From: Pseudomonadota bacterium
GTDB taxonomy: Bacteria > Pseudomonadota > Alphaproteobacteria > Reyranellales > Reyranellaceae
DNA: 64,000 bases
Assembly: GCA_020160955.1 (NCBI GenBank)
Contig: JAIUOX010000001.1
Span: forward strand, 62,001-126,000
Direction of reading: 5' to 3'
Shown: positions 33,932-43,731 of the stretch, piece by piece
Numbering within the stretch: the stretch's first letter is position 1
How the letters are laid out: every line of letters starts with the position of its first letter
Program-made: the position numbers and the translations under genes
The notes under the pieces: model-generated
The model's input: only the letters and a program-made list of their open reading frames with translations
The model's database searches: none
Told to the model about the DNA's origin: nothing

Positions 33932-35742
33932 GCGAGGAACAGCCGCGTGCCGACCGGCGTCTCCCGCGCCTTCTCGAGGACTTCCATGGTGGTGCGGTAG
34001 CCGAGCTCGATGGCGGCGTCGAAGCTGGTCCAGTCGAGCAGGTCGATGTGGGTCATCGGCGGCACGATCAGCAGGTCGGCGGCCTGGCGGTCCTCGGTGG
34101 CGCGGGCGGCGCTGGCGACCAGCGCCGAGCGCAGCAGGATGGCGACGATCGAGGGGATCGGCAGGGTCTCGTTGCGCTTCCACACCAGGCGGCGGAAGAA
34201 CTGCCAGGCCGACCACGGCTCCATCGCGTCGGCGCCGGCCGCCAGCGCGCCGCCGGTGTCGATGTCGATGCCGATCGTCAGGCCGCGGCCCAGCCGCCGC
34301 ATGGCGCGCACCGGGAAGTTGTCGATCACGCCGCCGTCGACATGAACCTCGCCGGCCTCGTTGAACGGCGGGATGACGCCGGGGATCGCCACCGAGGCGC
34401 GCAGCCAGCGCCACAGCTTGCCGACCGTGTGGACGTCGGCGCTGGCCGTCGTCAGGTTGGCGGTGACGCAGAAGAACGGCAGCACGAGGTCCTGGATCTC
34501 GCGCTCGCCGAACGACAGGCGCAGCAGGTTGGTGACGCGGCGGCCGCGGAACAGCGAGATCAGCGGCAGCGTGTAGTCGCTGAGCGGGTTGGTCTCGACG
34601 AAGGCCTTGCGGAAGTGGCTGGCGATCTCCTGGTCGCTCCAGCGCGAGGCGACGCTGGCCGCCACGATGGCGCCCATGCTGGTGCCGCCGACCTGGTCGA
34701 TCGGCACGCCCGAGGCGCGCAGCGCCTTGACCGCGCCGATGTGGGTGAAGGCGCGCGCGCCGCCGCCGGCCATCACCACGCCAACCGCGTGGCCGGTCAG
34801 CAGGCGGGCCAGCCGGTCGACGTCGGACGGCACGTCGAGCCGCACGTGGTGGTGCTGGCCGTACATGCCGCCGGCCAGCTGCGGCGCGGTCGAGCCCGGC
34901 CGCGGGTCGGCGCCCTCGTGCAGCAGCACCAGTTCGCGGCGGCGGTGGAACACCGCGCCGGTCTGCGCCGTCTCGATCTCGAACGGCACCAGCGTCGGTT
35001 CGTCGTCGTCGGCGCCGCGCACCACCACCAGGCAGTCGGCCTGGCGCAGGCACAGCTCGGTCCACTCGGTGGCGGTCGGGTCGGCGCGGTAGAGCACGAA
35101 CGACGAGTCGGTCTCGCAGCGCGCGAACCACTCGGGCTCGCGGTGCACGGACTCGGGCCCCAGCATCTGCACATTGCTGGCGATGCGGCGCAGCGCGTTC
35201 TCCAGCATCACCGAGAAGCGCGCCGCCGGCGTCGCGTGGCCGGACGGCAGGATGGCGAAGGTGCGCGGCTGGCGGCGCCGCTTGGCCGAGCCCTCGGCGT
35301 TGCGCACCGCGACGTTGCGCATCAGCGCCGGCAGGACCTCGGGATGGCGCGCCGTCATCTTGTCGAAGCTCGGCCGCGCCAGCCGCCAGACCTCGCTGTC
35401 GCGCAGCGCCGCCACGCTGCGCGTGCGCTGGCTGTGCGACAGCAATGACATCTCGCCGACGATGTTGCCCGGCGGGATCTCGGCCATCAACACCGGCTCC
35501 TCGGCGCTCTCCGCCTCCTCGTGCCGGAACACGCCGAGGCAGCCGCTCGCCACCACGTAGACCGCGTCGGCCGGCTCGCCCTGTCGGAACAGCGGCGCGC
35601 CGCCGGGCAGCACCAGCAGCGACAGTTCGCGCTCGATCGCGGCCAGGCTGTGCGGCTCGAGGTCGGCGAACAGCGGGGCCCGCGCCAGCGCCTTGTGCAG
35701 GCGTTGCCGCGCGGAGTCCTCGGCGGGTTCGACGACGCTCAT
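33928..35742 (-). CDS. Patatin-like phospholipase with N-terminal cyclic-nucleotide-binding domain (NTE-like)
   Basis: The 604-residue protein joins a cyclic-nucleotide-binding domain (about 20-140; PPGNIVGEMSLLSHSQRTRSV is the phosphate-binding cassette) to a patatin lipase domain. The lipase part has the oxyanion loop GGGARAF (326-332), the nucleophile Ser355 in GTSMG, and the dyad Asp469 in VDGGVIDNFP. The arrangement is that of neuropathy-target-esterase-type lysophospholipases, which hydrolyse membrane phospholipids under nucleotide control. About 180 residues between the domains are family-specific. It is the first gene of a pair with the MFS transporter. Confidence 0.94.
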   Translation of the reverse strand: MSVVEPAEDSARQRLHKALARAPLFADLEPHSLAAIERELSLLVLPGGAPLFRQGEPADAVYVVASGCLGVFRHEEAESAEEPVLMAEIPPGNIVGEMSLLSHSQRTRSVAALRDSEVWRLARPSFDKMTARHPEVLPALMRNVAVRNAEGSAKRRRQPRTFAILPSGHATPAARFSVMLENALRRIASNVQMLGPESVHREPEWFARCETDSSFVLYRADPTATEWTELCLRQADCLVVVRGADDDEPTLVPFEIETAQTGAVFHRRRELVLLHEGADPRPGSTAPQLAGGMYGQHHHVRLDVPSDVDRLARLLTGHAVGVVMAGGGARAFTHIGAVKALRASGVPIDQVGGTSMGAIVAASVASRWSDQEIASHFRKAFVETNPLSDYTLPLISLFRGRRVTNLLRLSFGEREIQDLVLPFFCVTANLTTASADVHTVGKLWRWLRASVAIPGVIPPFNEAGEVHVDGGVIDNFPVRAMRRLGRGLTIGIDIDTGGALAAGADAMEPWSAWQFFRRLVWKRNETLPIPSIVAILLRSALVASAARATEDRQAADLLIVPPMTHIDLLDWTSFDAAIELGYRTTMEVLEKARETPVGTRLFLA

Positions 35743-35752
35743 CGGCAGCCGG

Positions 35753-36841
35753 TCAGGCGGCGAGCCCGGCGAGCGCCCAGCCGATCGTCTGGTCGGCGCG
35801 CGCCCACACCATGTCGCGCCACTTGTCGCCGGCCGGGAAGAAGCGCTCCTTCATGTTGGCCTTGAGCGCCTTGCCCTGGGCCGAGCCGACATCGCCGTGC
35901 TGGTGCAGCCAGTTGTCGGCGCGCACCGCGTCCAGCACCTCGGGCACCGGGTAGGTGCCGTACTCGACGGCGACCGCGGTGACCTCCGCATCGGGCAGTT
36001 CCTGCGGGAAGGCGTCGGTCATGATCCCGACCACCACCGCCGAGGTCGAGGTGCCGCCCTCCGGCGAGGTCATCTCGTCGCCGTACCACGCCTTGGCGCG
36101 GGCGAACGACTTGGCCGTCGGTGGCACGGCGCAGATCAGCTCGCCGTGGCCGAACGGGCCGAGGCCGGTGTGGAAGTCGATCACCGCGACGCGCCGCGCC
36201 GCCGACAGGTGATCGCGCGCGAGGGCGCGCACCGTGCGGTTGCTCCAGGTCGGCTTATGGCCGCCGAAGAAGATGCCGTCGGGGTGGGTGTACTGGCCGC
36301 TGCTGAGCGCGCCCTGGAAGGCATAGGCGCCGTGCTGCTGGGCGTAGGCCCCGAACACCTTCATGGTCTCGGCGTGCGACTCGTCGGTCCAGTCGCGCGG
36401 CAGGATGGCGTCGGCCAGCGCGAGGTAGCCCTCGTTCCTCGGGTAGGCCTTGTCGTGGTCGACGAAGTTGCGGTTGAGGTCGACGTTGTCCTCGGTGACG
36501 CGGCGCGTCCACGCGAAGCCGTAGGGATTGATCGCGTGGATCAGCAGGGCGGCGGTGCGTGGCGGCAACTTCGCCGGGCCGCCGTGGCGCAGCCAGGCGA
36601 TCTCGGCGCCCGAGCCGCAATGGCCCTCGACGCCGTGCGTGCCGGCGATCAGCACCAGCACGTTCTCGGCATCGGCCGGGCCGAACCACGCGGTGTCGAG
36701 GAACAGCGCCTCGCCGTTCGGGCCGCGCGCCCTGGGGTTCAGCCGCGACCGCAGGTCACCGCCGGCCGCCGCGGCGGCGGCGCAGAACTTCGGCCGCGCC
36801 TCGGCGTAGCTCTCCGAGAAGCACTCTGAAACGGATACCAT
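35753..36841 (-). CDS. DUF2817 M14-carboxypeptidase-like protein
   Basis: This 362-residue protein matches DUF2817, a branch of the zinc carboxypeptidase (M14) fold. GTHGVEGHCGSGAE supplies the HxxE zinc ligands, NPYGFAWTRRVTEDNVDLNRNFVD is the substrate-binding stretch with the M14 Arg-Asn motif, DFHTGLG carries the third zinc ligand, and EYGT near residue 285 the catalytic Glu. The substrate is unknown. There is no signal peptide. It ends 10 bases from the patatin start on the same strand, so it may head that unit. Confidence 0.9.
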   Translation of the reverse strand: MVSVSECFSESYAEARPKFCAAAAAAGGDLRSRLNPRARGPNGEALFLDTAWFGPADAENVLVLIAGTHGVEGHCGSGAEIAWLRHGGPAKLPPRTAALLIHAINPYGFAWTRRVTEDNVDLNRNFVDHDKAYPRNEGYLALADAILPRDWTDESHAETMKVFGAYAQQHGAYAFQGALSSGQYTHPDGIFFGGHKPTWSNRTVRALARDHLSAARRVAVIDFHTGLGPFGHGELICAVPPTAKSFARAKAWYGDEMTSPEGGTSTSAVVVGIMTDAFPQELPDAEVTAVAVEYGTYPVPEVLDAVRADNWLHQHGDVGSAQGKALKANMKERFFPAGDKWRDMVWARADQTIGWALAGLAA

Positions 36842-36887
36842 CGACTTTCCTCCGGCCGGCAGCCTAGCAGACCGGAGGGGCGCCGAC

Positions 36888-37415
36888 CTAGCTGTCGTAC
36901 TTGAGCAGCGCCTCGACCGGCACCGACAGCTTCTTGCGGCCCTCGAGGAAGGTCAGCTCGATGATGCAGGCCGCGGTCGGCACGACGCCGCCCACGTTCT
37001 GCAGCAGCTGCACCGCGGCGGCCATGGTGCCGCCGGTCGCCAGCAGGTCGTCGACCAGCGCGACCCGCGCGCCCTTCTTGATCGCGTCCTGCTGGATCTC
37101 GATCGTGTCGGTGCCGTACTCCAGCGCGTAGGTGTGGCGCACCGTCGTGCCGGGCAGCTTGCCCTGCTTGCGCAGCATGACGAAGCCGGTGCCCAGTGCG
37201 ATGGCGAGCGGCGCCGCCAGCAGGAAGCCGCGCGACTCGATGCCGGCCAGCACGTCCGGCTTGTGCGGGCGCAGCGCGTCGGCCATGCGCTCGATGGTGG
37301 CGTGCCACGCCTTGGAATGCGCCAGCAGGGTCGAGATGTCGTAGAACAGGATGCCGGGCTTGGGGAAATCCGGGATCGAGCGGATGTGCTTCTTGAGGTC
37401 GATAGTGTCGGACAT
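36888..37415 (-). CDS. apt: Adenine phosphoribosyltransferase
   Basis: The 175-residue enzyme makes AMP from adenine and PRPP in purine salvage. The family opening [32 protein letters not shown], the flexible loop [11 protein letters not shown] and the PRPP-binding motif [14 protein letters not shown] are all present, and the length is normal. It lies 17 bases after the amidase gene on the same strand and is probably co-transcribed with it. Confidence 0.97.
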   Translation of the reverse strand: MSDTIDLKKHIRSIPDFPKPGILFYDISTLLAHSKAWHATIERMADALRPHKPDVLAGIESRGFLLAAPLAIALGTGFVMLRKQGKLPGTTVRHTYALEYGTDTIEIQQDAIKKGARVALVDDLLATGGTMAAAVQLLQNVGGVVPTAACIIELTFLEGRKKLSVPVEALLKYDS

Positions 37416-37432
37416 GCGGTCTCCTGGACTCC

Positions 37433-38890
37433 CTAGCGATAGGCCGGTGGCGGTTCGAAGCTGCGGTATTCCTTCTCGAGCAGCCTGGCGAAGCCGATGG
37501 TCTCGTAGTCGCCGTACTGGCGGCCGATGATCTGCACGCCGATCGGCAGCCCGTCCTTCGACAGGCCGATCGGCGCGGCGGTGGCCGGCAGCAGCGTGAT
37601 GCCGGCATAGCCCGCCCAGAAGATCTGGTCGACCACCGGGACCTGCTTGTTGTTCACGGTGATGGTGCGCAGGTGGCGCAGGCCCTTCTGGTCGTGCGGG
37701 AAGGCCGGGCCGACCGCGACCGGGCAGAGCATGAGGTCCCAGTCCTCGAAGAAGGTATCCCACGCCAGCCGCATGCGGTGGCGCTTCTCGTTGAGCTGCA
37801 GCCAGGTGCGATGCGACAGCGCGTTGCCGCGCTGCATCTGGGCGAAGTAGCTGCGGTCGTCGTCGGGCAGGGCGGCGGCGTCGCGCAGCGCGGTGCGCCA
37901 CACCTCGTCGCTCATCCGGCCCGAGGTCGCGGCGCGCAGCATCCGCACGTAGACGTCGTTCAGTTCGGCGGTGTCGATCTTCGGCCGCGCGGTGAGGCTG
38001 ACCTTCGCCTTCTTCTTCGCGAGGAAGTCGGCCAGCTCCTGCAGCGCCGACTGGACCGACTGGTCGACCTCGGCGTTCGGATCGGAGAGCATCACGGCGA
38101 CCTTGAAGTCGCGCAGCCGTTCCTTCTTCGAGCGGGGCAGGGTGAGCTTCCAGCCGCGCCCATCGATCGCGTCCGGCCCGGCCATGACACCGAGCGCGAT
38201 CTCGAGGTCCTCGGCGCCGCGCGCCAGCGGGCCGACCACGCCGATGTCGCCGTAGGCGACGGCACCGGCCAGCGCGTGGCCCTTCGGGCAGACGACGCCC
38301 CAGGTCGGCTTGTGGCCCCACACGCCGCAATAGTGCGCCGGGTTGCGGATCGAGGCGCCGATGTCGCTGCCCGCCTCGATGCCGGTCAGGCCGGCGGCCA
38401 GCGCCGCGCCCGAACCGCCCGACGAGCCGCCCGGCGTGCGCGACAGGTCCCACGGGTTGTTGGTCGAGCCGTAGACCTCGTTGTAGCTCTGCCAGTCGGC
38501 GAGGTTCAGCGGGATGTTGGTCTTGCCGAACAGCGTCACGCCGGCATCGATCATGCGCTGGGCGACCAGCGAGTTCTCGGCGACCACCGCGTCCTTGAAG
38601 GCGGGATCGCCCCAGGTCGTGGGATAGCCCGCGACGTCGAACGATTCCTTGATGGTCATCGGCACGCCGTGCAGCGGCCCCAGCTTGCGGCCGGCCTTCA
38701 CCGCCTTGTCGGCCGCCTTCGCCCGCTTGCGGGCGCCCTCGACGTCCATGGCGATGATGGCGTTGAGCTCGGGATTGTAGGCGTCCACGCGCTTCAGGTA
38801 GAGGTCGAGCAGCTCGAGGCAGCCGATCTTCTTCTTGCGGATCGCGGCGGCCAGCTGCTTGGCGGTCTGGAAGGGCAGGGCTTGGGGCAT
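37433..38890 (-). CDS. Amidase-signature-family hydrolase
   Basis: The 485-residue protein has the amidase-signature triad: Lys81 (TIKESFD), cis-Ser156 ([11 protein letters not shown]) and Ser180 ([12 protein letters not shown]). These enzymes hydrolyse amide bonds; the C-terminal half that sets substrate choice is not diagnostic. I chose the ATG at 38890 ([13 protein letters not shown]). An upstream in-frame ATG at 38935 would add 15 Pro/Ser-rich residues, and neither start has a clear ribosome-binding site. It is followed closely by apt. Confidence 0.93.
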   Translation of the reverse strand: MPQALPFQTAKQLAAAIRKKKIGCLELLDLYLKRVDAYNPELNAIIAMDVEGARKRAKAADKAVKAGRKLGPLHGVPMTIKESFDVAGYPTTWGDPAFKDAVVAENSLVAQRMIDAGVTLFGKTNIPLNLADWQSYNEVYGSTNNPWDLSRTPGGSSGGSGAALAAGLTGIEAGSDIGASIRNPAHYCGVWGHKPTWGVVCPKGHALAGAVAYGDIGVVGPLARGAEDLEIALGVMAGPDAIDGRGWKLTLPRSKKERLRDFKVAVMLSDPNAEVDQSVQSALQELADFLAKKKAKVSLTARPKIDTAELNDVYVRMLRAATSGRMSDEVWRTALRDAAALPDDDRSYFAQMQRGNALSHRTWLQLNEKRHRMRLAWDTFFEDWDLMLCPVAVGPAFPHDQKGLRHLRTITVNNKQVPVVDQIFWAGYAGITLLPATAAPIGLSKDGLPIGVQIIGRQYGDYETIGFARLLEKEYRSFEPPPAYR

Positions 38891-38950
38891 GAACGCGGGT
38901 TCCGGCACGATGGACGAAGGACAAGGCCGTACCATATCGTGCGGCCCGCC

Positions 38951-39190
38951 GTGAAGAAGATCCCCTTTCGCTACTACCGATTCCTGCTGCCGCTGCTCAC
39001 CACGTTCGTGATGACCTTCATCGTGACCGGCGTCGCGACCTGGCGCGTCCTGGGCTGGGACCTGCGCATGTTCGAGATGTGGTTCAGCTCGTGGATGATC
39101 GCCTGGACGATCGCCGCGCCGACCATGTTCTTCGTCATGCCGATGGTCCGGCGCGCGCTCGCCCGCGTGGTCGAGGACGCGCTGGAATGA
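38951..39190 (+). CDS. DUF2798 small membrane protein
   Basis: This 79-residue protein has two transmembrane helices ([21 protein letters not shown] and [20 protein letters not shown]) and the DUF2798 pattern with a Trp-Ser/Ala core and PMVRR after the second helix. Its function is unknown. The GTG start at 38951 is chosen because a positively charged [10 protein letters not shown] segment precedes the first helix. The stop overlaps the cupin start as ATGA. Confidence 0.85.
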   Translation: MKKIPFRYYRFLLPLLTTFVMTFIVTGVATWRVLGWDLRMFEMWFSSWMIAWTIAAPTMFFVMPMVRRALARVVEDALE

Positions 39191-39537
39191 CGGCGGGTCC
39201 GCGCCGCGGCAATCTACAGTCCGGCCTGCCCGCCGGCGGGGCGGCGGAGGAGCGCTTCGACACGCTGCTGTCGCGCCCCGGCCTGCGCATCGAGCGGATC
39301 GTCTCGACCGGCCAGGCGAGCCCGCCGGGCTTCTGGTACGACCAGCCGGGTGACGAGTTCGTGGTGCTGCTGTCGGGCGCGGCGCGCCTGCGCTTCGAGG
39401 ACGGCGACCGCGTGCTCGATCTCGGGCCGGGCGACTGGGTGGAGATCCCGGCCCACGTCCGGCATCGTGTCGAGTCCACGCAGGCCGAGCCCGCGACGGT
39501 CTGGCTGGCGGTTCATCTCACCGCGGGCGCGGCTTGA
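39187..39537 (+). CDS. Cupin-domain protein
   Basis: The 116-residue single cupin has motif 1 in GFWYDQPGDEFVVLLSGAARLRF and motif 2 in DLGPGDWVEIPAHVRHRVES. In motif 1 a metal-ligand His is replaced (YDQPGDE), while the His pair of motif 2 is kept, so metal binding may be altered. The family covers dioxygenases, isomerases and storage proteins, and I cannot choose. It is translationally coupled to DUF2798 and overlaps the convergent hrpB by 20 bases. Confidence 0.85.
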   Translation: MTAGPRRGNLQSGLPAGGAAEERFDTLLSRPGLRIERIVSTGQASPPGFWYDQPGDEFVVLLSGAARLRFEDGDRVLDLGPGDWVEIPAHVRHRVESTQAEPATVWLAVHLTAGAA

Positions 39538-41977
39538 CCCGTGCCGTCGGCTCGGCGACCAGCGGGTCGTCGGGCCAGTAGTGCCGCGGGTAGCGGCCCT
39601 TCAGTTCCGACTTCACCGCGCGGTAGCCGTTGGCCCAGAAGCTCGCGAGATCGCGCGTCACCTGCACCGGGCGGCGGGCCGGCGACAGCAGGTGGATGGT
39701 GAGCGGCACGCGGTCGCCGCCGACCCGCGGCGTGTCGGTCAGGCCGAACATCTCCTGCAGCCGCACCGACAGGGTCGGCTCGGCGGGATTGCCGTAGTCG
39801 ATCGGCACGCGCGAACCGCTCGGTACCTCGACATGCGACGGTGCCAGCCGGTCGAGCTCGCGCTGCTTGTCCCACGGCACCAGCGCCTTCAGCGCGGCGG
39901 CGAGGTCGAGGCGCGCGAGGTGGCCGCGCCGCGACACGCCGTCGAGGAACGGCGCCAGCCAGTCCTCGAGCGTGGCGAGCAGCGCGGCATCGGAGAGGTC
40001 GGGCCAGCTGTCGTCCAGCGTGCGCAGGAACGCCACGCGCTCGCGCCAGCGCTGCAGCTCGTCCGTCCACGGTAGCGCCGCGAGGCCCATCTGCCGGATG
40101 CCGGCGATCATCGCCGCGGCGACGGCATCGGGAGCGGGCGCGGCGAGCGGCTTGTCCTCCAGCAGGAGCGCGCCCAGGCGCCGCCGCCGGCGCGCCAGCA
40201 CCGCGCCCTCGCGCTCGCTCCAGGTCACGACCTGCTCGTCGACGATGCGGTTGGCGAAGGTCTCCTCGATGTCGGCCAGGGCGATCGGCGCGGCGAGGAA
40301 GACGCGGGCGTCCTGCGCGCTGCCGTCGAGGTCGGCGACGACGACGAACTCCTCGTTGCCCATCGGGTCGCCCTCGGGCAGCGCCGCGCCGCGCCCGCCC
40401 GACAGCAGGTAGCGGCCGGCCGTGCCCGGCCGGCGGCGACCGATGCGATCGGGGTAGGCGAGCGCCACCAGCGTGCCGGTGAGGGACGTGTCTGGTCGTT
40501 CGTCGGCGGCGCCGCGTGGCATCAGCCGCCGCGCCTGTTCGTGGATCAGCCGCAGGGCGCCGTCGCGCCGGTTACCCAGCGCGATGTCGACGCGGTGGCG
40601 CAGGTCGACGTCGCGTTGGCCCGGCGGCAGGCGCAGGAAGTCCCGTTCGGACAGGATCGCGGCCAGCAGCGCGGCCAGCCGCGCCTGCCCCATCTCGCGG
40701 CCCTTGATCACGAGGTGGGCGAGGCGGGGATGCTGGCCCAGCCGCGCCATCGCCCGGCCGTGCGCGGTGATCGCGCCCGCGCCGTCGAGCGCGCCGAGGT
40801 CGGCCAGCAGGCCGCGCGCGGTGGCGAGCGCCGCGGCGGGCGGCGGCGTCAGCCACGGCAGGGTGGCGGCGTCGGCGCCCCACAGCGCCAGTTCGAGCGC
40901 CATCGGCGCGAGGTCCGCGTCGAGGATCTCCGGCGGCGTGAAGGGCAGGAGCCCGCGCTGGGCTTCCTCGGTCCACAGCCGGTAGCAGGCGCCGGGCTCG
41001 AGGCGGCCGGCGCGGCCGCGCCGCTGGTCGGCCGAGGCCTGGCTGACGCGCACGGTCTCCAGCCGCGTCATGCCGGTGCGCGGCGAGAAGCGCGGCACCC
41101 GCATCAGGCCGCCATCGATCACGATGCGCACGCCCTCGATGGTCAGGCTGGTCTCGGCGATCGAGGTCGCCAGCACGACCTTGCGCCGGCCGGCGGGCGA
41201 TGGCGCGATCGCGCGGTCCTGCTCGGCGGGCGAGAGGTCGCCGTAGAGCGGCGCCACGTCGACGCCGCCGCCGAGGTCGAGCCGCTCGGCGACGCGCCGG
41301 ATCTCGCCGACGCCGGGCAGGAAGACCAGGGCGCTGCCGGCTTCCTCGGCGAGCGCGCGCCGGATCGCCGACGTCACGGTGTCCTCGAGGCGACCCGACG
41401 GCTCGCGGTCGAGGTAGCGGGTCTCGACCGGGAACATGCGGCCGGCCGACTGGATCACCGGCGCGCCGCCCAGCCGCTCCGCCACCGGGCCGGGGTCGAG
41501 GGTCGCCGACATGGCGACGACCCGCAGCTCCTCGCGCAGCGCCGCCTGCGCCTCGCGCACCAGGGCAAACGACAGGTCGGTCTCCAGACCGCGCTCGTGC
41601 AGTTCGTCGAAGATCACGCAGCCGACGCCGTCGAGCGCCGGGTCGTCCTGCAGCAGGCGCAGGAACAGGCCGTCGGTGACGACCTCGATGCGGGTGCGCG
41701 GGCCGACCTTTGTGTCGAGCCGCACCCGGTAGCCGACGGTTTCGCCGACCGCCTCGCCGAGGCTGGCCGCCATGCGCCGCGCCGCCGCCCGCGCCGCCAG
41801 CCGCCGCGGCTCCTGCATCACGATCTTGCGGCCGGCCAGCCACGGCGCGTCGAGCAGGGCGAGCGGCACGCGCGTCGTCTTGCCGGCGCCCGGCGGCGCC
41901 ACCAGCACCGCGGCCGGGTGGGCGTCCAGGGCCTGCTTCAGCCGCGGCAGGGCCTCGTCGACGGGAAGGGCGTCCAT
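39518..41977 (-). CDS. hrpB: ATP-dependent helicase HrpB
   Basis: The 819-residue DEAH-type helicase has the family's usual length. It shows Walker A (APPGAGKTTRVPLAL, about residue 25), motif II FDELHERGLETD, motif III SATLD, and motif VI QRRGRAGRLEPGACYRLW, followed by helicase-associated domains and the HrpB C-terminal domain (TIHLLSPARRPVQVTRDLASFW ... KGRYPRHYWPDDP). HrpB is an RNA helicase-like protein of unclear cellular role; it is not essential in E. coli. It is probably monocistronic. Confidence 0.96.
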   Translation of the reverse strand: MDALPVDEALPRLKQALDAHPAAVLVAPPGAGKTTRVPLALLDAPWLAGRKIVMQEPRRLAARAAARRMAASLGEAVGETVGYRVRLDTKVGPRTRIEVVTDGLFLRLLQDDPALDGVGCVIFDELHERGLETDLSFALVREAQAALREELRVVAMSATLDPGPVAERLGGAPVIQSAGRMFPVETRYLDREPSGRLEDTVTSAIRRALAEEAGSALVFLPGVGEIRRVAERLDLGGGVDVAPLYGDLSPAEQDRAIAPSPAGRRKVVLATSIAETSLTIEGVRIVIDGGLMRVPRFSPRTGMTRLETVRVSQASADQRRGRAGRLEPGACYRLWTEEAQRGLLPFTPPEILDADLAPMALELALWGADAATLPWLTPPPAAALATARGLLADLGALDGAGAITAHGRAMARLGQHPRLAHLVIKGREMGQARLAALLAAILSERDFLRLPPGQRDVDLRHRVDIALGNRRDGALRLIHEQARRLMPRGAADERPDTSLTGTLVALAYPDRIGRRRPGTAGRYLLSGGRGAALPEGDPMGNEEFVVVADLDGSAQDARVFLAAPIALADIEETFANRIVDEQVVTWSEREGAVLARRRRRLGALLLEDKPLAAPAPDAVAAAMIAGIRQMGLAALPWTDELQRWRERVAFLRTLDDSWPDLSDAALLATLEDWLAPFLDGVSRRGHLARLDLAAALKALVPWDKQRELDRLAPSHVEVPSGSRVPIDYGNPAEPTLSVRLQEMFGLTDTPRVGGDRVPLTIHLLSPARRPVQVTRDLASFWANGYRAVKSELKGRYPRHYWPDDPLVAEPTARVKPRPR

Positions 41978-42061
41978 CGCGGCGGCTTATAGCGGGACCA
42001 CCGGCCGAAATCGATCTGCACCGGGCCGCCGTTCGAGGGCCGGAAGCGGCGGACTGCCGCG

Positions 42062-42075
42062 TTGATCCCGGTCAA
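42062..42075 (+). promoter_or_regulatory. FNR/FixK-type box upstream of the Baeyer-Villiger monooxygenase
   Basis: TTGAT-CCCG-GTCAA matches the FixK-type consensus TTGAY-N4-RTCAA. It lies 62 bases upstream of the ATG at 42138. The divergent hrpB starts at 41977, so either gene could be the target. Confidence 0.5.
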
Positions 42076-42137
42076 GGAAACCGGTCGTCTGGTCCCAACA
42101 ATTGCCGCACAATACCGGCCCCGGAGGAAAGAACCCC

Positions 42138-43643
42138 ATGCCCGATACCGCAGTCGCCCTGACATCCGCGCCGCTCCAGGCCACCGAGCATTTCGACGTG
42201 CTGATCGTCGGCGCCGGCATCTCCGGCATCGGCGGCGCCTACCACCTGAACCAGCAGTGCCCGGGCACCAGCTACGCCATCCTCGAGACCCAGGAGAGCT
42301 TCGGCGGCACCTGGCTGACCCACAAGTACCCGGGCATTCGCTCGGACAGCGACCTCTACACCTTCGGCTATCGCTTCAAGCCGTGGACCGGCAAGCCGAT
42401 CGCCACGGCGGAGGAGATCCGCACGTACATGCAGGAGGTGATCGACGAGAACGACATCGGCCAGCACATCCGCTACCGCCACCGCATCGACCGGGCGCGC
42501 TGGTCGGCCAGGGACAGCCGCTGGACCGTCGAGGGCGTGCGCACCGACACCGGTGAGCCGTTCTGCCTGTCGACCGGCTTCCTGTGGATGTGCCAGGGCT
42601 ACTACCGCCATTCCGAGGGCTACACGCCGGAGTGGCCGGGCATGGCCGACTTCAAGGGTCGCATCGTGCATCCGCAGACCTGGCCCAAGGACCTCGACGT
42701 CACGGGCAAGAAGGTCGTGGTGATCGGCTCCGGCGCGACGGCGGCCACCGTGGTGCCGGCGATCGCCGAGAAGGTCGAGCACGTCACCATGCTGCAACGC
42801 TCGCCGACGTATTTCATCCCGGCGCGCAATGCCAACGATCTCGCCGACCAGCTGCGCACGCTCGAGGTCGACGAGACGTGGATCCACGAGATCGTGCGCC
42901 GCCGCATCCTGCACGACCAGGCGGTGTTCACGAAGCGCTCGTTCGAGGAGCCCGAGAAGGTGCGCGAGGAACTGCTGGGCGGCGTGAAGGCCTACCTCGG
43001 CCCGGACTACGACATCGCCAAGCACTTCACGCCGAGCTACCGGCCGTGGCGGCAGCGCATCGCCTTCGTGCCGGACGGCGACCTGTTCCGCGGCATCCGT
43101 GCCGGCAAGGCCTCGGTCGTCACCGACGAGATCGAGCGCTTCACCGCGAAGGGCATCCTGCTGAAATCCGGCAAGGAGCTGGAGGCCGACGTCATCGTCA
43201 CGGCGACCGGCTTCCACCTGAACGTGCTGGGCGACATCCAGTTCGAGATCGACGGCAAGCCGCTCGATTTCTCGCAGACCGTGACCTACCGCGGCATGAT
43301 GTTCACCGGCGTGCCCAACATGGCGTGGGTGTTTGGCTACTTCCGCGCCAGCTGGACGCTGCGCGCCGACCTGGTCGGCGACTTCGTCTGCCGTCTCTTG
43401 AAGCACATGAAGGACAAGCAGGCCCGAAAGGTCGAGGTCGCGCTGCGGCCGGAAGACAAGGACATGCCGCTCTTGCCGTGGATCGACACCGAGAACTTCA
43501 ATCCCGGCTACCTGACGCGCGGCCTGCACCTGCTGCCCAAGCGCGGCGACAAGCGCGAATGGCAGCACACCCAGGACTACTGGCGCGAGAAGAACGAGAT
43601 CCCGGCGATCGACCTCGACGACAAGGCGTTCGTCTACAACTGA
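42138..43643 (+). CDS. Flavin-containing (Baeyer-Villiger-type) monooxygenase
   Basis: The 501-residue enzyme has an FAD motif (VLIVGAGISGIGGAYHL), the Baeyer-Villiger fingerprint FKGRIVHPQTWP (FxGxxxHxxxWP), and an NADPH motif (KVVVIGSGATAATVVPAI). It would insert oxygen into ketones or oxidise heteroatoms with NADPH and O2. The ATG is preceded by GGAGGA. It is a single gene, ended by a palindromic repeat copy. Confidence 0.95.
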   Translation: MPDTAVALTSAPLQATEHFDVLIVGAGISGIGGAYHLNQQCPGTSYAILETQESFGGTWLTHKYPGIRSDSDLYTFGYRFKPWTGKPIATAEEIRTYMQEVIDENDIGQHIRYRHRIDRARWSARDSRWTVEGVRTDTGEPFCLSTGFLWMCQGYYRHSEGYTPEWPGMADFKGRIVHPQTWPKDLDVTGKKVVVIGSGATAATVVPAIAEKVEHVTMLQRSPTYFIPARNANDLADQLRTLEVDETWIHEIVRRRILHDQAVFTKRSFEEPEKVREELLGGVKAYLGPDYDIAKHFTPSYRPWRQRIAFVPDGDLFRGIRAGKASVVTDEIERFTAKGILLKSGKELEADVIVTATGFHLNVLGDIQFEIDGKPLDFSQTVTYRGMMFTGVPNMAWVFGYFRASWTLRADLVGDFVCRLLKHMKDKQARKVEVALRPEDKDMPLLPWIDTENFNPGYLTRGLHLLPKRGDKREWQHTQDYWREKNEIPAIDLDDKAFVYN

Positions 43644-43652
43644 GGTGAAATG

Positions 43653-43719
43653 AAAGGTCCCTCGCTGCGCTCGGGATGACAGGAACAGCTGTCATCCCGA
43701 GCGCAGCGAGGGACCTTTT
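43653..43719. repeat. Dispersed palindromic repeat, copy 2
   Basis: Arms AAAGGTCCCTCGCTGCGCTC plus GGGATGACA and TGTCATCCCGAGCGCAGCGA plus GGGACCTTT enclose a short spacer. It begins 10 bases after the monooxygenase stop and ends in CTTTTCCTTT, 13 bases before the convergent lipoprotein stop. Confidence 0.92.
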
Positions 43720-43731
43720 CCTTTCGGCGGC

